DNA of 64,000 nucleotides from Tritonibacter litoralis (GTDB lineage: Bacteria > Pseudomonadota > Alphaproteobacteria > Rhodobacterales > Rhodobacteraceae): contig NZ_WIBF01000004.1 in assembly GCF_009496005.1 (NCBI RefSeq), positions 62,001 to 126,000 of the forward strand, written 5' to 3'. Made by a program: the position numbers and the translations under genes. Numbering within the stretch: the first letter of the stretch is position 1; the number at the start of each line of letters is the position of its first letter. Below, one piece after another: positions 42,350 through 51,130 of this stretch. Below the pieces are notes generated by a model, which saw only the letters and a program-made list of their open reading frames with translations, was not told the origin of the DNA and made no database searches.

Positions 42350-43171
42350 TTGTTTTGGGACTGTTTGACCCGTCGCGGCCTGGCGGTTCAGAAACGTCAA
42401 AGACTTGTCGGGGGGCGGTCCAATCAGGTGTTTCAATTGGGGGCCACGGTCCTAAAAGTATACAACCCGGTGCGGGCGAACCCATTGTTTGCCAATGATC
42501 CGCAGCGCGAGGCGCTGATGCTGCGCTGTCTGGATGACACCGGACTGGTTCCACGGTTTGTCAATGCAGGCCTAGATGCCGGGCTGCATTGGATCGAATA
42601 CGCGCATGTTTCGGGAACACCATGGCACAGCGGCGCGGGGCAGGTGGCGCAGATTTTGGCCAAGCTCCACCGCCAGAAGATCGCCATAGATCTGCCCAAA
42701 GGGGCCAATGGATCCGCGGATCTTGAGGCGCAGACAGAGGTGATTTTAGCGGCGTGTCAGACGGATCCAGGCCTTGGCACGTTAAGGCCGCGTTGCCCTG
42801 TCGCGCCTTTGGACACATGTGCGCTGATCCATGGCGACCCGGTTCCGGGCAATATTCTGGTCGCCAGTCCCCAGTGGCGTTTGATCGATTGGCAATGTCC
42901 GGTGTGGGGCGATCCGGCCGAAGATCTGGCTGTTTTCCTGTCACCCTCGATGCAGTTTCTGTATCGCGGCGCGGTTTTATCAGCGGCTGAGGAACAGGAA
43001 TTCCTAAGCGCTTATCCCGATCCAAATGTGATGTCGCGCTATCTGACGCTGCGCCCCTGGTTCCATTGGCGCATGGCGGCCTATTGTGCGTGGCGGGCAG
43101 AAAAAGGTGCGGCGGCGGATCGTCAGGCCTTGTCACTGGAGGTGGCAAAGCTCAGATCTTTGAGCGCGTAG
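42350..43171 (+). CDS. APH/choline-kinase-family phosphotransferase
   Basis: The 273-residue protein has the kinase-like pattern of aminoglycoside/choline phosphotransferases: 'GGRSNQVFQLGATVLKVYNP' at the start, the catalytic 'LIHGDPVPGNILV' (near residue 165) and metal-binding 'LIDWQCPVWGDPAEDL'. It probably phosphorylates a small alcohol or amine. The start is uncertain: TTG at 42350 has no ribosome-binding site, but an in-frame CTG at 42320 lies 6 nt after AGGAG (42309-42313). Its 3' end overlaps the oxidase gene on the other strand by 49 bp. Linkage to the amine genes may or may not be meaningful. Confidence 0.78.
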   Translation: MFWDCLTRRGLAVQKRQRLVGGRSNQVFQLGATVLKVYNPVRANPLFANDPQREALMLRCLDDTGLVPRFVNAGLDAGLHWIEYAHVSGTPWHSGAGQVAQILAKLHRQKIAIDLPKGANGSADLEAQTEVILAACQTDPGLGTLRPRCPVAPLDTCALIHGDPVPGNILVASPQWRLIDWQCPVWGDPAEDLAVFLSPSMQFLYRGAVLSAAEEQEFLSAYPDPNVMSRYLTLRPWFHWRMAAYCAWRAEKGAAADRQALSLEVAKLRSLSA

Positions 43172-44472
43172 TAGCCATAAGCCAAGGGTAAAAAGGCACG
43201 TCGATAGGCGTTCAAAGGAAACCGGGGCGCGGTTTGGACAACGCTGGAATAGGGCAACACAGGGGTCGTGCCGCGCACCAAATCCGCCAGGATGCGGCCG
43301 GCGTAAGTGCCCATTGCGACGCCATTGCCGTGGTAATTCAACCCCGCAAACAGGCCCGGATGGTCTGGCACAGGCCCGATAAAGGGGACAAGCCCCGCGC
43401 CCAGGCTGACAAGGCCGGACCAGCGGTGGGTCACCTCGACCTCTCTCCAGGCAGGGAACAGCTTGTGGAAATGGCGCAGCAATTGGCGGCGAATTTGCGC
43501 CTCGGCCTTGGCTGACGCGCGCAAGCCACCGCGCATCCCAAACAGGAAACGGCGATCCGGCATCAAGCGGAAGTAGTGCAGCAGGTGCCGGGTGTCATAG
43601 GCCATCTGGTCACTGGTCCATCCCTGCGCTGCCAGCTCTTGGTCTTGCAGCGGGCGGGTGACCAGGACCGAGGACTGGCTGGGCAGGTAACGGGCCCGCA
43701 GCCAGGCGGGGATGTCGTCGCTGGAATAGCCGTTGGTGGCAAGGATCACCTGTTTGGCCTGCAAAACGCCACCGGGAAGGCGCAGGGTGAATTGACCCAT
43801 ATGCGGGCGCAGATCTGTGACGGGACTGTTTTGAAACAATTCGGCCCCTGCCTCGGCAGCGGCGGCTGCCAGTCCGAACAGGTATTTCTGAGGATTCAGG
43901 CCAAATCCAACGGGTGTTGTCAGCGCGCCAAAAAAACCGCCGTTCAGGCCGGCGGCGGCCAGATCCTGTGGTTCGGTCAAGGTGACCGGGACATTTGCCG
44001 CAGCGGCCGCATCCGCCGCGCGGCGCAGAGCCTCCATCGCGCGGGGGCTGTGCGCCATCTGTGTCTCGCCCTGGGAATGGGCATCCACGTCGATATTGTG
44101 GAAGTCGATCAGCTGTTTGGCCAGTTCAACGGCGGCAACTTCGCTGTGTAGATAGGTCTCGGTCGCCGCAACCCCAAACCGGCGCTGCATGGCCGTTTGT
44201 GAGAGTTTCGCGCCACCCAAGCAGCAAAACCCACCATTGCGGCCCGACGCGCCCCAAGCGGGCGTTTCCGCCTCAACCACGGCCACATGCACCCCGGCCC
44301 GCGCCAGGTGATAGGCCGCGGATATGCCGGTGAAGCCGCCACCGATGATGGCCACGTCCACAGTCCGGGTGCCGCCGAATGTGGGCCAGGTGGGACGTTT
44401 GATGGTGTCGTCCCACCAGCAATTGTCGCGGGGCCCTTCGCTATAGGTGAAAGCGGGAAAGATGCGTTGCAT
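43123..44472 (-). CDS. FAD-dependent amine oxidoreductase, PuuB-like
   Basis: The 449-residue flavoenzyme has the DAO-type FAD motif 'VDVAIIGGGFTGISAAYHLA' (about 30-50), 'GASGRNGGFCCLGG', and a C-terminal 'GPVPDHPGLFAGLNYHGNGV'. It resembles gamma-glutamylputrescine oxidase (PuuB) and related amine oxidases. Its ATG overlaps the stop of the permease gene (TGATG), so it belongs to the Pot-type transport operon. Context therefore supports oxidation of an imported polyamine or its glutamylated form. No puuA- or puuD-like gene is visible in this window. Confidence 0.83.
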   Translation of the reverse strand: MQRIFPAFTYSEGPRDNCWWDDTIKRPTWPTFGGTRTVDVAIIGGGFTGISAAYHLARAGVHVAVVEAETPAWGASGRNGGFCCLGGAKLSQTAMQRRFGVAATETYLHSEVAAVELAKQLIDFHNIDVDAHSQGETQMAHSPRAMEALRRAADAAAAANVPVTLTEPQDLAAAGLNGGFFGALTTPVGFGLNPQKYLFGLAAAAAEAGAELFQNSPVTDLRPHMGQFTLRLPGGVLQAKQVILATNGYSSDDIPAWLRARYLPSQSSVLVTRPLQDQELAAQGWTSDQMAYDTRHLLHYFRLMPDRRFLFGMRGGLRASAKAEAQIRRQLLRHFHKLFPAWREVEVTHRWSGLVSLGAGLVPFIGPVPDHPGLFAGLNYHGNGVAMGTYAGRILADLVRGTTPVLPYSSVVQTAPRFPLNAYRRAFLPLAYGYYALKDLSFATSSDKA

Positions 44473-45287
44473 CAGTTCCGTTCCGCCTCCTGCTCTTCTT
44501 TCATCTGGCGGGTCATCTGGTATTTCGTCACCAGTGAGGCGATGCTGACCCCTACGGCAACAATAGCAATCATAATCGTCGACAGCGCGTTGATTTCGGG
44601 GCTGACGCCCAGACGCACAGCCGAGAAGATCTTGATCGGCAGGGTAGTGGCCGCTGGCCCTGATGTGAACGACGCGATGACCAGATCGTCCAGCGACAGT
44701 GTAAAGGCCAAAAGCCATCCCGAAATCACAGCCGGTGCGATGATCGGCAAAGTGACCAAGCGAAAGGCTTCGGAGCCGGTGCAGCCCAGATCCAGCGCGG
44801 CTTCTTCCAGGGAGCGGTCAAATGTGACCAGGCGGGACGAGACCACAACCGAGACAAAACACATGGAAAAGGTGGTATGCGCCAGAACAATGGTCAACAC
44901 GCCCCGGTCCAGCCCGATGCCAATGAACAGCAACAACAGCGACAGGCCGGTGATGACTTCGGGCATTACCAAGGGCGCATAGATCATGCCGGAAAACAGC
45001 GTACGGCCAAAAAACCGCCCGCCGCGCACCAGCACATAGGCCGCCATCGTGCCGAGCACAGTTGCCAATGTGGAGGAGGCCACCGCAACTTTGAAGGTGA
45101 CCCAGGCGGCTGTCAAGAAGGCCTCGTTCTTTAGCAGTTCCCCATACCATTTGGGCGAGAAACCGCCCCAGACCGTCACCAGTTTGCTTTCGTTGAAGCT
45201 GTAGACGATGAGAATCACCATCGGGATGTACAGGAACGCAAAGCCGAGCGTCAGGGAAACGGTGTTAAACCAGCTCATCCGGTTCAT
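44472..45287 (-). CDS. Polyamine-type ABC transporter permease (PotI/PotC-like)
   Basis: The 271-residue inner-membrane protein begins 'MNRMSWFNTVSLTLGFAFLY', has six hydrophobic helices and the docking loop 'EEAALDLGCTGSEAFRLVTLPI', as in PotC/PotI. It works with the PotH-like subunit. Its start overlaps that gene by 4 bp. Confidence 0.91.
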   Translation of the reverse strand: MNRMSWFNTVSLTLGFAFLYIPMVILIVYSFNESKLVTVWGGFSPKWYGELLKNEAFLTAAWVTFKVAVASSTLATVLGTMAAYVLVRGGRFFGRTLFSGMIYAPLVMPEVITGLSLLLLFIGIGLDRGVLTIVLAHTTFSMCFVSVVVSSRLVTFDRSLEEAALDLGCTGSEAFRLVTLPIIAPAVISGWLLAFTLSLDDLVIASFTSGPAATTLPIKIFSAVRLGVSPEINALSTIMIAIVAVGVSIASLVTKYQMTRQMKEEQEAERN

Positions 45288-46165
45288 GTGTCGGCCTCCT
45301 GCTGTTTTTGCTGGTTGCGCTGGAACAGCACAATCGGGATCACCAGAAGCAGCAACAGAACCACCGCCACCGCAGAGGCCACGGGCCAGTCGCGGTTGGA
45401 GAAGAACTCCTCCCACAGGACCTTGCCGATCATCAGCGTGTCTGAGCCACCCAGAAGGGAGGGGATCACAAATTCACCCAAGGCGGGGATAAAGACGAGG
45501 AAACAGCCTGCGATGACGCCGGGGCGCGACAGGGGCAGGGTGACCAGCCAGAAGGCGGTTGTCCGGGAACAGCCCAGGTCTTCGGCCGCTTCGATCAGCG
45601 ACCCGTCCATCCGTTCCAGCGCGGAATAAATCGGCAGGATCATAAACGGAAGATAGGTGTAAACGATGCCGATATAGACCGCGAGATTGGTGTTGAGGAT
45701 CACCAGCGGTTCGGTGATAAAGCCGCTCCACAACAGAAACTGGTTCAACAGGCCTTCATTCGACAGGATCCCCATCCAAGCATAGACCCGGATCAGGAAA
45801 CTGGTCCAAAACGGTAGGATCACAAACATCATCAGCGTCGGGCGCCACATCGGCGGCGCGCTGGCCATGCCATAGGCGATGGGATAACCCACCAGCAGCG
45901 TAAAGAACGTCGAGGTGATCGCGATCTTGAGCGAGCTGAGGTAAGCTTTCCAATAGAGATCATCCTGGGTGAGCCAGACGAAATTCTCAAAATCCAGCTG
46001 CGCTAAAAAGGCCCAGATTCCCTCGGCCCAGTCAAATTGCGGCAGATAGGGCGGGCGGGCAATGGCGGCGTCCGACAATGAGATTTTGAGGACAATGACA
46101 AAGGGCACCAGAAACAGGGCCAAAAGCCATGTATAGGGCACCAGGATCAGAAACGCGCGGCGCAT
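45284..46165 (-). CDS. Polyamine-type ABC transporter permease (PotH/PotB-like)
   Basis: The 293-residue membrane protein has 'YTWLLALFLVPFVIVLKISL' at the start and 'LIEAAEDLGCSRTTAFWLVT' as the ATPase contact, typical of PotB/PotH. The 60-residue first periplasmic loop is longer than in many permeases but usual for PotH. ATG 46165 overlaps the stop of the ATPase gene. Confidence 0.92.
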   Translation of the reverse strand: MRRAFLILVPYTWLLALFLVPFVIVLKISLSDAAIARPPYLPQFDWAEGIWAFLAQLDFENFVWLTQDDLYWKAYLSSLKIAITSTFFTLLVGYPIAYGMASAPPMWRPTLMMFVILPFWTSFLIRVYAWMGILSNEGLLNQFLLWSGFITEPLVILNTNLAVYIGIVYTYLPFMILPIYSALERMDGSLIEAAEDLGCSRTTAFWLVTLPLSRPGVIAGCFLVFIPALGEFVIPSLLGGSDTLMIGKVLWEEFFSNRDWPVASAVAVVLLLLLVIPIVLFQRNQQKQQEADT

Positions 46166-47313
46166 CAGTTCGCCAACAGGACACCGGCGCTGGCGGTCCA
46201 GGACAGCCAAACAGTGTCTTCCCAAGTAAAGGCGCGGCGTGAAATGCGGCGGGTGTTGGCGGTCTGCGCCTTGATGATCGCGCCGGTTGGCAGCTCTACG
46301 TGATAGGTGGAGATATTGCCAAGATAGGCGATGTCCAGAACCTTGCCCTGCACCGCATTGGCGGCGTCTTCGGGCTTGTCTGCGGAAATTGCGATTTTTT
46401 CCGGGCGGATCGCCAGGTGGCAGTCCTGATCTGCGCTGAATGTGGTTTGCGACAGGGCCGTCAAGGGCGGCGCGGTGTCAGACCAGGTGACCGCAAAGCT
46501 TGCCTCGCCGTCGGGTTTGGCCGTGCCCTTGATAATGTTCACCTCGCCGATGAAATCCGCCACATAGACCGAATTGGGCTCTTCATAGATCTTGTCGGGG
46601 GTGGCGACCTGGACGATTTTGCCATGGTCCATAACAGCCACGCGGGAGGCGACGGTCATCGCCTCTTCCTGGTCGTGGGTCACGATGACAAAGGTGGTGC
46701 CGGTCTTTTCCTGAATATCCATCAGTTCAAACTGCGTTTCCTGACGCAGCTTTTTGTCGAGCGCGCCCAAGGGTTCATCCAGCAACAGCAGCTTGGGCGC
46801 TTTGGCCAGTGATCGGGCCAGCGCAACCCGTTGGCGTTGACCGCCAGAGATCTGGTGCGGTTTGCGCCGGGCAAAGCTTTCCATACGGGTGAGGCGCAGC
46901 ATTTCTGTCACGCGCTCTTCGATCTGATCTTTTGGCAGACGTTCGCGGCGCAGGCCAAAGGCGATATTGTCCCAGATGCTGAGATGGGGAAACAGCGCGT
47001 AGGATTGGAACATCATATTGACCGACCGAAGGTTCGGAGGCACTGCGGCAATGTCTTGTCCTGCCAGCAGAATTTGCCCTTCGCTGGGGGCCTCAAAGCC
47101 GGCCAGCATGCGCATCAATGTGGTCTTGCCGCAGCCCGAGGGACCCAGGAGGGCAAAGAACTCGCGTTCGAAAATGTCGATGGTCAAATCGTCGATGGCG
47201 GTGAACTGGCCAAACCGTTTTGAGACGTTTTTGAACTGGATCAGGGGGTGAGCCAAAGGATCATCCCAGGGCGCAAAAACAGGAATAGACACGATGTACC
47301 TCTTGGACGTCAT
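46165..47313 (-). CDS. Polyamine-type ABC transporter ATP-binding protein (PotG/PotA-like)
   Basis: The 382-residue ATPase has Walker A 'GPSGCGKTT' (57-65), Q-loop 'MFQSYALFPH', signature 'ISGGQRQRVALAR', Walker B 'LLLLDEPLGALD' and a C-terminal TOBE domain (about 290-380). These are features of PotA/PotG. It energises the PotHI-like pair. A hairpin lies in the 102 bp between potF-like and this gene. Confidence 0.93.
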   Translation of the reverse strand: MTSKRYIVSIPVFAPWDDPLAHPLIQFKNVSKRFGQFTAIDDLTIDIFEREFFALLGPSGCGKTTLMRMLAGFEAPSEGQILLAGQDIAAVPPNLRSVNMMFQSYALFPHLSIWDNIAFGLRRERLPKDQIEERVTEMLRLTRMESFARRKPHQISGGQRQRVALARSLAKAPKLLLLDEPLGALDKKLRQETQFELMDIQEKTGTTFVIVTHDQEEAMTVASRVAVMDHGKIVQVATPDKIYEEPNSVYVADFIGEVNIIKGTAKPDGEASFAVTWSDTAPPLTALSQTTFSADQDCHLAIRPEKIAISADKPEDAANAVQGKVLDIAYLGNISTYHVELPTGAIIKAQTANTRRISRRAFTWEDTVWLSWTASAGVLLAN

Positions 47314-47369
47314 GGACAGAATTCGGTTGCCTATCCATGTGCTGAAAGCCGATGGTCGGACACCTTGGA

Positions 47370-47392
47370 CCAGGGCGCGTGTTACGCCCTGG
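47370..47392 (-). terminator. Intercistronic hairpin after the potF-like gene
   Basis: CCAGGGCG (47370-47377), 7-nt loop, CGCCCTGG (47385-47392). No T-run follows on the minus strand, so processing or partial attenuation is likelier than full termination. Such a hairpin between binding protein and ATPase would favour high binding-protein levels. Confidence 0.55.
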
Positions 47393-47415
47393 CCGGTTTC
47401 AAAGAGGGAACGGGA

Positions 47416-48501
47416 TTAGATGCCCGATTTCACTTTGGTCCACATACGTGTCGCCACGCGCTGAACTTTGGCCGGGTAGGCTTCTTTGATGTAGAGGTTT
47501 TTGACAGTCTCTTCGTTGGGGTAGATGGCGGGGTCACCGATCACATCTTCCACCAGGAACTCCTGGCTCGCCTTGTTGCCATTGGCATAAAAGACATAGT
47601 TGGACGCGGCGGCCATGTTCTGAGCATCCATGATGAAGTTCAGGAACTTATGGGCACCTTCCGGGTTCGGAGCGTCGACCGGAATGGCCAGTTGGTCAAA
47701 CCACATCAGCGCACCTTCTTTGGGCGGGTTATAGGCGATTTCAACACCGTTTTCGGCCTCAGCTGCGCGGTCACGAGCTTGCAGAATGTCGCCGGACCAG
47801 CCAAAGGACACGCAGATCTCGCCGTTGGCCAGAGCGTTGATGTTTTCTGAACTGTGGAATTTCTTGATGTAGGGGCGCACGGCCAGCAGAACCGCTTCGG
47901 CCTTTGCGACAACTTCGGGATCCATGCTGTTGGGATCTTCGCCGATGTATTTCAGCGCCGCTGGGATCATTTCGTCCGGCGCGTCCAGGAAGTAAACACC
48001 GCATTCGGCGAGTTTTTCCATATTGGCGGGATCAAACACCAGCGCCAGCGAATCCACAGGCGCGTCTGCGCCCAGAGCTTCGGCGACTTGTGCTGTGTTC
48101 ACACCCAGACCTGTGGTGCCCCACATATAGTTGACGGAGTATGCGTTGCCGGGATCATAGAGCGCGGTGCGCTCTTCAATCGCGCCCCACATGTTTGAGG
48201 CGTTGCTCAGTTTGGATTTGTCCAGCTTTTGGAATGCACCAGCTTGGATCTGGCGGGCCAGGAAAGAGCCGGTTGGAACAACGACATCATAGCCGGAGCC
48301 GCCCGCAAGCATTTTGGTCTCCAGCAGTTCGTTGCTGTCAAAGACGTCATAGATCAGCTTGATGCCGGTCTCTTCTTCGAATTTGGTCAACAGCGACTCA
48401 TCAATATAGTCGGACCAGTTATAGACGCGAATTTCTTCGGCGGAGGCTGCAACCGCGCTCAGCGCAGCGGCCGTTGTCAGTGTAATAAGTTTCGTGGTCA
48501 T
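47416..48501 (-). CDS. Putrescine/polyamine-binding periplasmic protein (PotF/PotD-like)
   Basis: The 361-residue protein has a signal peptide (about 1-21, ending 'AASAEE') and the PotF/PotD pattern 'IRVYNWSDYIDESLLTKFEE' and 'GYDVVVPTGSFLARQIQAGA'. The acidic and aromatic residues of that region form the polyamine site in known members. GGGAGCG lies 6 nt upstream of the ATG. It is divergent from the GntR gene, and the 12-bp candidate operator lies 43 bp upstream. Confidence 0.92.
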   Translation of the reverse strand: MTTKLITLTTAAALSAVAASAEEIRVYNWSDYIDESLLTKFEEETGIKLIYDVFDSNELLETKMLAGGSGYDVVVPTGSFLARQIQAGAFQKLDKSKLSNASNMWGAIEERTALYDPGNAYSVNYMWGTTGLGVNTAQVAEALGADAPVDSLALVFDPANMEKLAECGVYFLDAPDEMIPAALKYIGEDPNSMDPEVVAKAEAVLLAVRPYIKKFHSSENINALANGEICVSFGWSGDILQARDRAAEAENGVEIAYNPPKEGALMWFDQLAIPVDAPNPEGAHKFLNFIMDAQNMAAASNYVFYANGNKASQEFLVEDVIGDPAIYPNEETVKNLYIKEAYPAKVQRVATRMWTKVKSGI

Positions 48502-48543
48502 TTGACGCTCCCGATTGAGACCGGCTTCCTCGTCCGGCTGGTC

Positions 48544-48555
48544 ATAATTTGATCA
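48544..48555. promoter_or_regulatory. Candidate GntR operator, copy 1
   Basis: ATAATTTGATCA between the potF-like and GntR genes, containing the palindrome TTGATCAA (48549-48556). The same 12-mer occurs at 49343-49354. FCD-type GntR proteins bind short AT-rich palindromes of this sort. Confidence 0.55.
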
Positions 48556-48641
48556 AGTTTAAGATCTGATCGCAACATGTTTATATTTCCTGCGACCGTT
48601 TCTTGGTGCATTCTGCCAAAAAAGTAGGAGGACGCGGAACA

Positions 48642-49346
48642 GTGACCGCCCCAGTTTTGCAGGACATGCAGACAACAGACGCCAACGAGAAACGTCCCAC
48701 ACATGAGGTGGTGTATCAACGCTTGCGTGAGAAAGTGTTGTTTGGAGAACTGGCGCCAGGCCAGCCTGTGACAATTCAGGGATTGGTGGAAACGCTGGAC
48801 GTGGGCATGACACCCGTGCGCGAAGCGATCCGCAGAATGATTTCAGAAGGCGCATTGGTCTTCCAGGGCAATCGAAGGGTTTCTGTCCCGTCTTTGTCGA
48901 CGCATGACATAGATCAAATGGTTTTTATAAGGAAATCAATTGAATGTGAGTTGGCGCGCCGGGCTGCCGAAACGGTTTCGGACGATGCGGTTGCGCAATT
49001 GGTTGCGATTGACGCAGCCCTCGATCAAGCGTTGGAAACCGGAGATGTGCATGGGTATTTGGTCCATAATTACCGGTTCCACGCAGAGCTTTATAAACAT
49101 GCCAACGCGCCGGTTCTGACAGATATTGCCGAGCGGATCTGGTTGCGGTTTGGGCCGTCAATGCGCGTGGTCTGTGGCCAGTTGGAAGCCGGCCATTACC
49201 CGGATCGGCACAAAGACATTTTGGAAGCACTGCGTCGACAGGACGGTGAATTGGCCGCTTTGGCGATGGAACGGGACGTCAAACAGGGCATGGAACAGAT
49301 TCGCCAAGGTCTGCTGGACCAAGTTGATTCGATTGACATTGGATAA
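48642..49346 (+). CDS. GntR-family (FCD-domain) transcriptional regulator
   Basis: The 234-residue protein has a winged helix ('VVYQRLREKVLFGELAPGQP', 'TIQGLVETLDVGMTPVREAI') and an all-helical FCD ligand domain ('FIRKSIECELARRAAE', 'NYRFHAELYKHANAPVL') with the Asp/His residues that bind a metal. The GTG at 48642 has AGGAGG 10 nt upstream; ATG 48666 is an alternative. It lies between the divergent potF-like gene and the aminotransferase and probably represses both; the ligand may be a polyamine or its breakdown product. Confidence 0.88.
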   Translation: MTAPVLQDMQTTDANEKRPTHEVVYQRLREKVLFGELAPGQPVTIQGLVETLDVGMTPVREAIRRMISEGALVFQGNRRVSVPSLSTHDIDQMVFIRKSIECELARRAAETVSDDAVAQLVAIDAALDQALETGDVHGYLVHNYRFHAELYKHANAPVLTDIAERIWLRFGPSMRVVCGQLEAGHYPDRHKDILEALRRQDGELAALAMERDVKQGMEQIRQGLLDQVDSIDIG

Positions 49347-49354
49347 TTTGATCA
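49343..49354. promoter_or_regulatory. Candidate GntR operator, copy 2
   Basis: ATAATTTGATCA, an exact second copy, overlapping the GntR stop codon and 36 bp before the aminotransferase start. Its position suits a repressor site for the aminotransferase promoter. Confidence 0.55.
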
Positions 49355-49389
49355 TATTCTTGGGATAACTTTGATTTGGGAGTTGCTCC

Positions 49390-50784
49390 ATGTCTACGAT
49401 CACCAACCATATGCCCACCGAAGAGCTGCAGGCTTTGGATGCGGCGCATCACATGCATCCGTTTACGGCCAACGGCGAGTTGGCGCAAAAAGGTGCACGA
49501 GTTATCACGCGCGCCGATGGCGTCACCCTGACCGATAGCGAAGGGAACCAGATCCTGGATGCTATGGCGGGCCTGTGGTGTGTGAACATCGGCTATGGCC
49601 GGGACGAACTGGCGGATGTCGCCGCCCGTCAGATGCGCGAGCTGCCGTATTACAATACGTTTTTCCAAACCACGCATCGTCCCGCAATCGAGCTGGCGCA
49701 GAAGATTGCGCAGCTGGCGCCTGGGGATCTGAACAATGTCTTCTTTGCGGGGTCGGGGTCCGAGGCCAATGACACCAATATCCGCATGGTACGTCATTAC
49801 TGGGCGCTCAAGGGCAAGCCGTCCAAGTCGATCATCATCAGCCGCAAGAACGCCTATCACGGGTCGTCCGTTGGTTCTGGCTCCTTGGGTGGGATGAGCG
49901 CGATGCATGAACAGGGCGGGCTGCCCATTCCGGATGTGCATCACATCAATCAACCCAATTGGTGGGCTGAAGGGGGCGATATGTCGCCCGAAGACTTTGG
50001 CATTGCCCGCGCGCAAGAGCTGGAACAGGCGATTTTGGAGCTGGGTGAGGATCGTGTCGCCGCCTTTATCGCGGAGCCGGTACAAGGGGCCGGGGGTGTG
50101 ATTGTTGCACCAGACAGCTATTGGCCCGAAGTGCAGAAGATCTGCGACAAATATGAGATCCTGTTGATTGCCGATGAGGTGATCTGTGGTTTTGGCCGGA
50201 CCGGTGAATGGTTCGGGTCGCAAAAGCTGGACATCCGCCCGGACATCATGACCATCGCCAAGGGGCTCAGCTCGGGCTATGCGCCAATCGGTGGCTCTGT
50301 TGTGAGCGACGAGGTTGCCTCAGTCATCGCACAGAGTGAGTTTAACCACGGTTATACCTATTCGGGTCACCCGGTTGCGGCCGCAGTTGCGCTGGAAAAT
50401 CTGCGCATCCTGGAAGAAGAAAACATTCTTGGTCATGTGCGCGATGTGGCGGCACCTTACCTCAAGGAAAAATGGGAAAGTCTGGTCGCGCATCCCTTGG
50501 TTGGGGAGGCGAAGATCGTTGGCATGATGGGATCCATCGCGCTGACCCCACACAAAGAGAGCCGAGCGGCGTTTGCAGCTGAAACGGGTACGGTTGGCTA
50601 TATTTGTCGTGAGCGGTGTTTCGCCAATAACCTGGTGATGCGCCATGTGGGCGACCGGATGATAATTTCGCCGCCTTTGATTCTGAAGCCTGAGGAAATT
50701 GACATGTTAATGGACCGGGCTTTGACTTCGCTTGATGAATGCTATGCGCAGATCAAAGCGGACGGGTTGCTGAAAAGCGCTTAG
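49390..50784 (+). CDS. Class III aminotransferase, putrescine-pyruvate type (SpuC-like)
   Basis: The 464-residue PLP enzyme has 'DAMAGLWCVNIGYGRDEL', 'VFFAGSGSEANDTNIRMVRH', 'LLIADEVICGFGRTGEWFG' and the PLP lysine in 'TIAKGLSSGYAPIGG' (Lys291). It is most like SpuC and related omega-amino acid:pyruvate aminotransferases, which convert putrescine to 4-aminobutanal with pyruvate as acceptor. Other omega-amines (taurine, beta-alanine) cannot be excluded. Placement between two Pot-type transporters and the GntR gene favours polyamines. A terminator follows. Confidence 0.88.
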   Translation: MSTITNHMPTEELQALDAAHHMHPFTANGELAQKGARVITRADGVTLTDSEGNQILDAMAGLWCVNIGYGRDELADVAARQMRELPYYNTFFQTTHRPAIELAQKIAQLAPGDLNNVFFAGSGSEANDTNIRMVRHYWALKGKPSKSIIISRKNAYHGSSVGSGSLGGMSAMHEQGGLPIPDVHHINQPNWWAEGGDMSPEDFGIARAQELEQAILELGEDRVAAFIAEPVQGAGGVIVAPDSYWPEVQKICDKYEILLIADEVICGFGRTGEWFGSQKLDIRPDIMTIAKGLSSGYAPIGGSVVSDEVASVIAQSEFNHGYTYSGHPVAAAVALENLRILEEENILGHVRDVAAPYLKEKWESLVAHPLVGEAKIVGMMGSIALTPHKESRAAFAAETGTVGYICRERCFANNLVMRHVGDRMIISPPLILKPEEIDMLMDRALTSLDECYAQIKADGLLKSA

Positions 50785-50816
50785 CCTTTGATAATAAAAT
50801 GCTTAAAAAAACAACA

Positions 50817-50842
50817 AGGCGCACCAATAGGTGCGCTTTTTT
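50817..50842 (+). terminator. Terminator after the aminotransferase gene
   Basis: GCGCACC (50819-50825), loop AATA, GGTGCGC (50830-50836), then six T. The stem is also flanked by A and T runs, so it may work in both directions. Confidence 0.9.
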
Positions 50843-50906
50843 GTTTGGGGTGACGAAGTAGTGAGGTCTTGGAAGCTGGCGCAAAACCGAAGTTTGTTGG
50901 GCTGTG

Positions 50907-50965
50907 TTGACGCAAACTAGATATTTTGACGCAAATCGTGCATCACGTGACGTTTTTTAGATATT
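50907..50965. promoter_or_regulatory. Repeat-rich upstream region of the second Pot-type operon
   Basis: TTGACGCAAA occurs at 50907 and 50926 (19 bp apart). TAGATATT occurs at 50918 and 50958 (40 bp apart). A perfect TCACGTGA palindrome is at 50943-50950. The rest of the 346-bp gap (50785-51130) holds the terminator and no gene. The repeats are likely sites for regulators, but I cannot name one. Confidence 0.45.
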
Positions 50966-51130
50966 ATTTTTTCTCGCATACAGGTGTTCTCGGGCCAGAG
51001 GTGAGCCGAGTTCTTTTGGCTCATAGGGCAGAGCGCCTGTTGCACTTGCACCTCTGAAGCAGAAATGTATGGTGAATCACCAAGAGCGGCTAACAGCCGC
51101 CAAGAACAAGATAATAACGGGGAGCCTATT

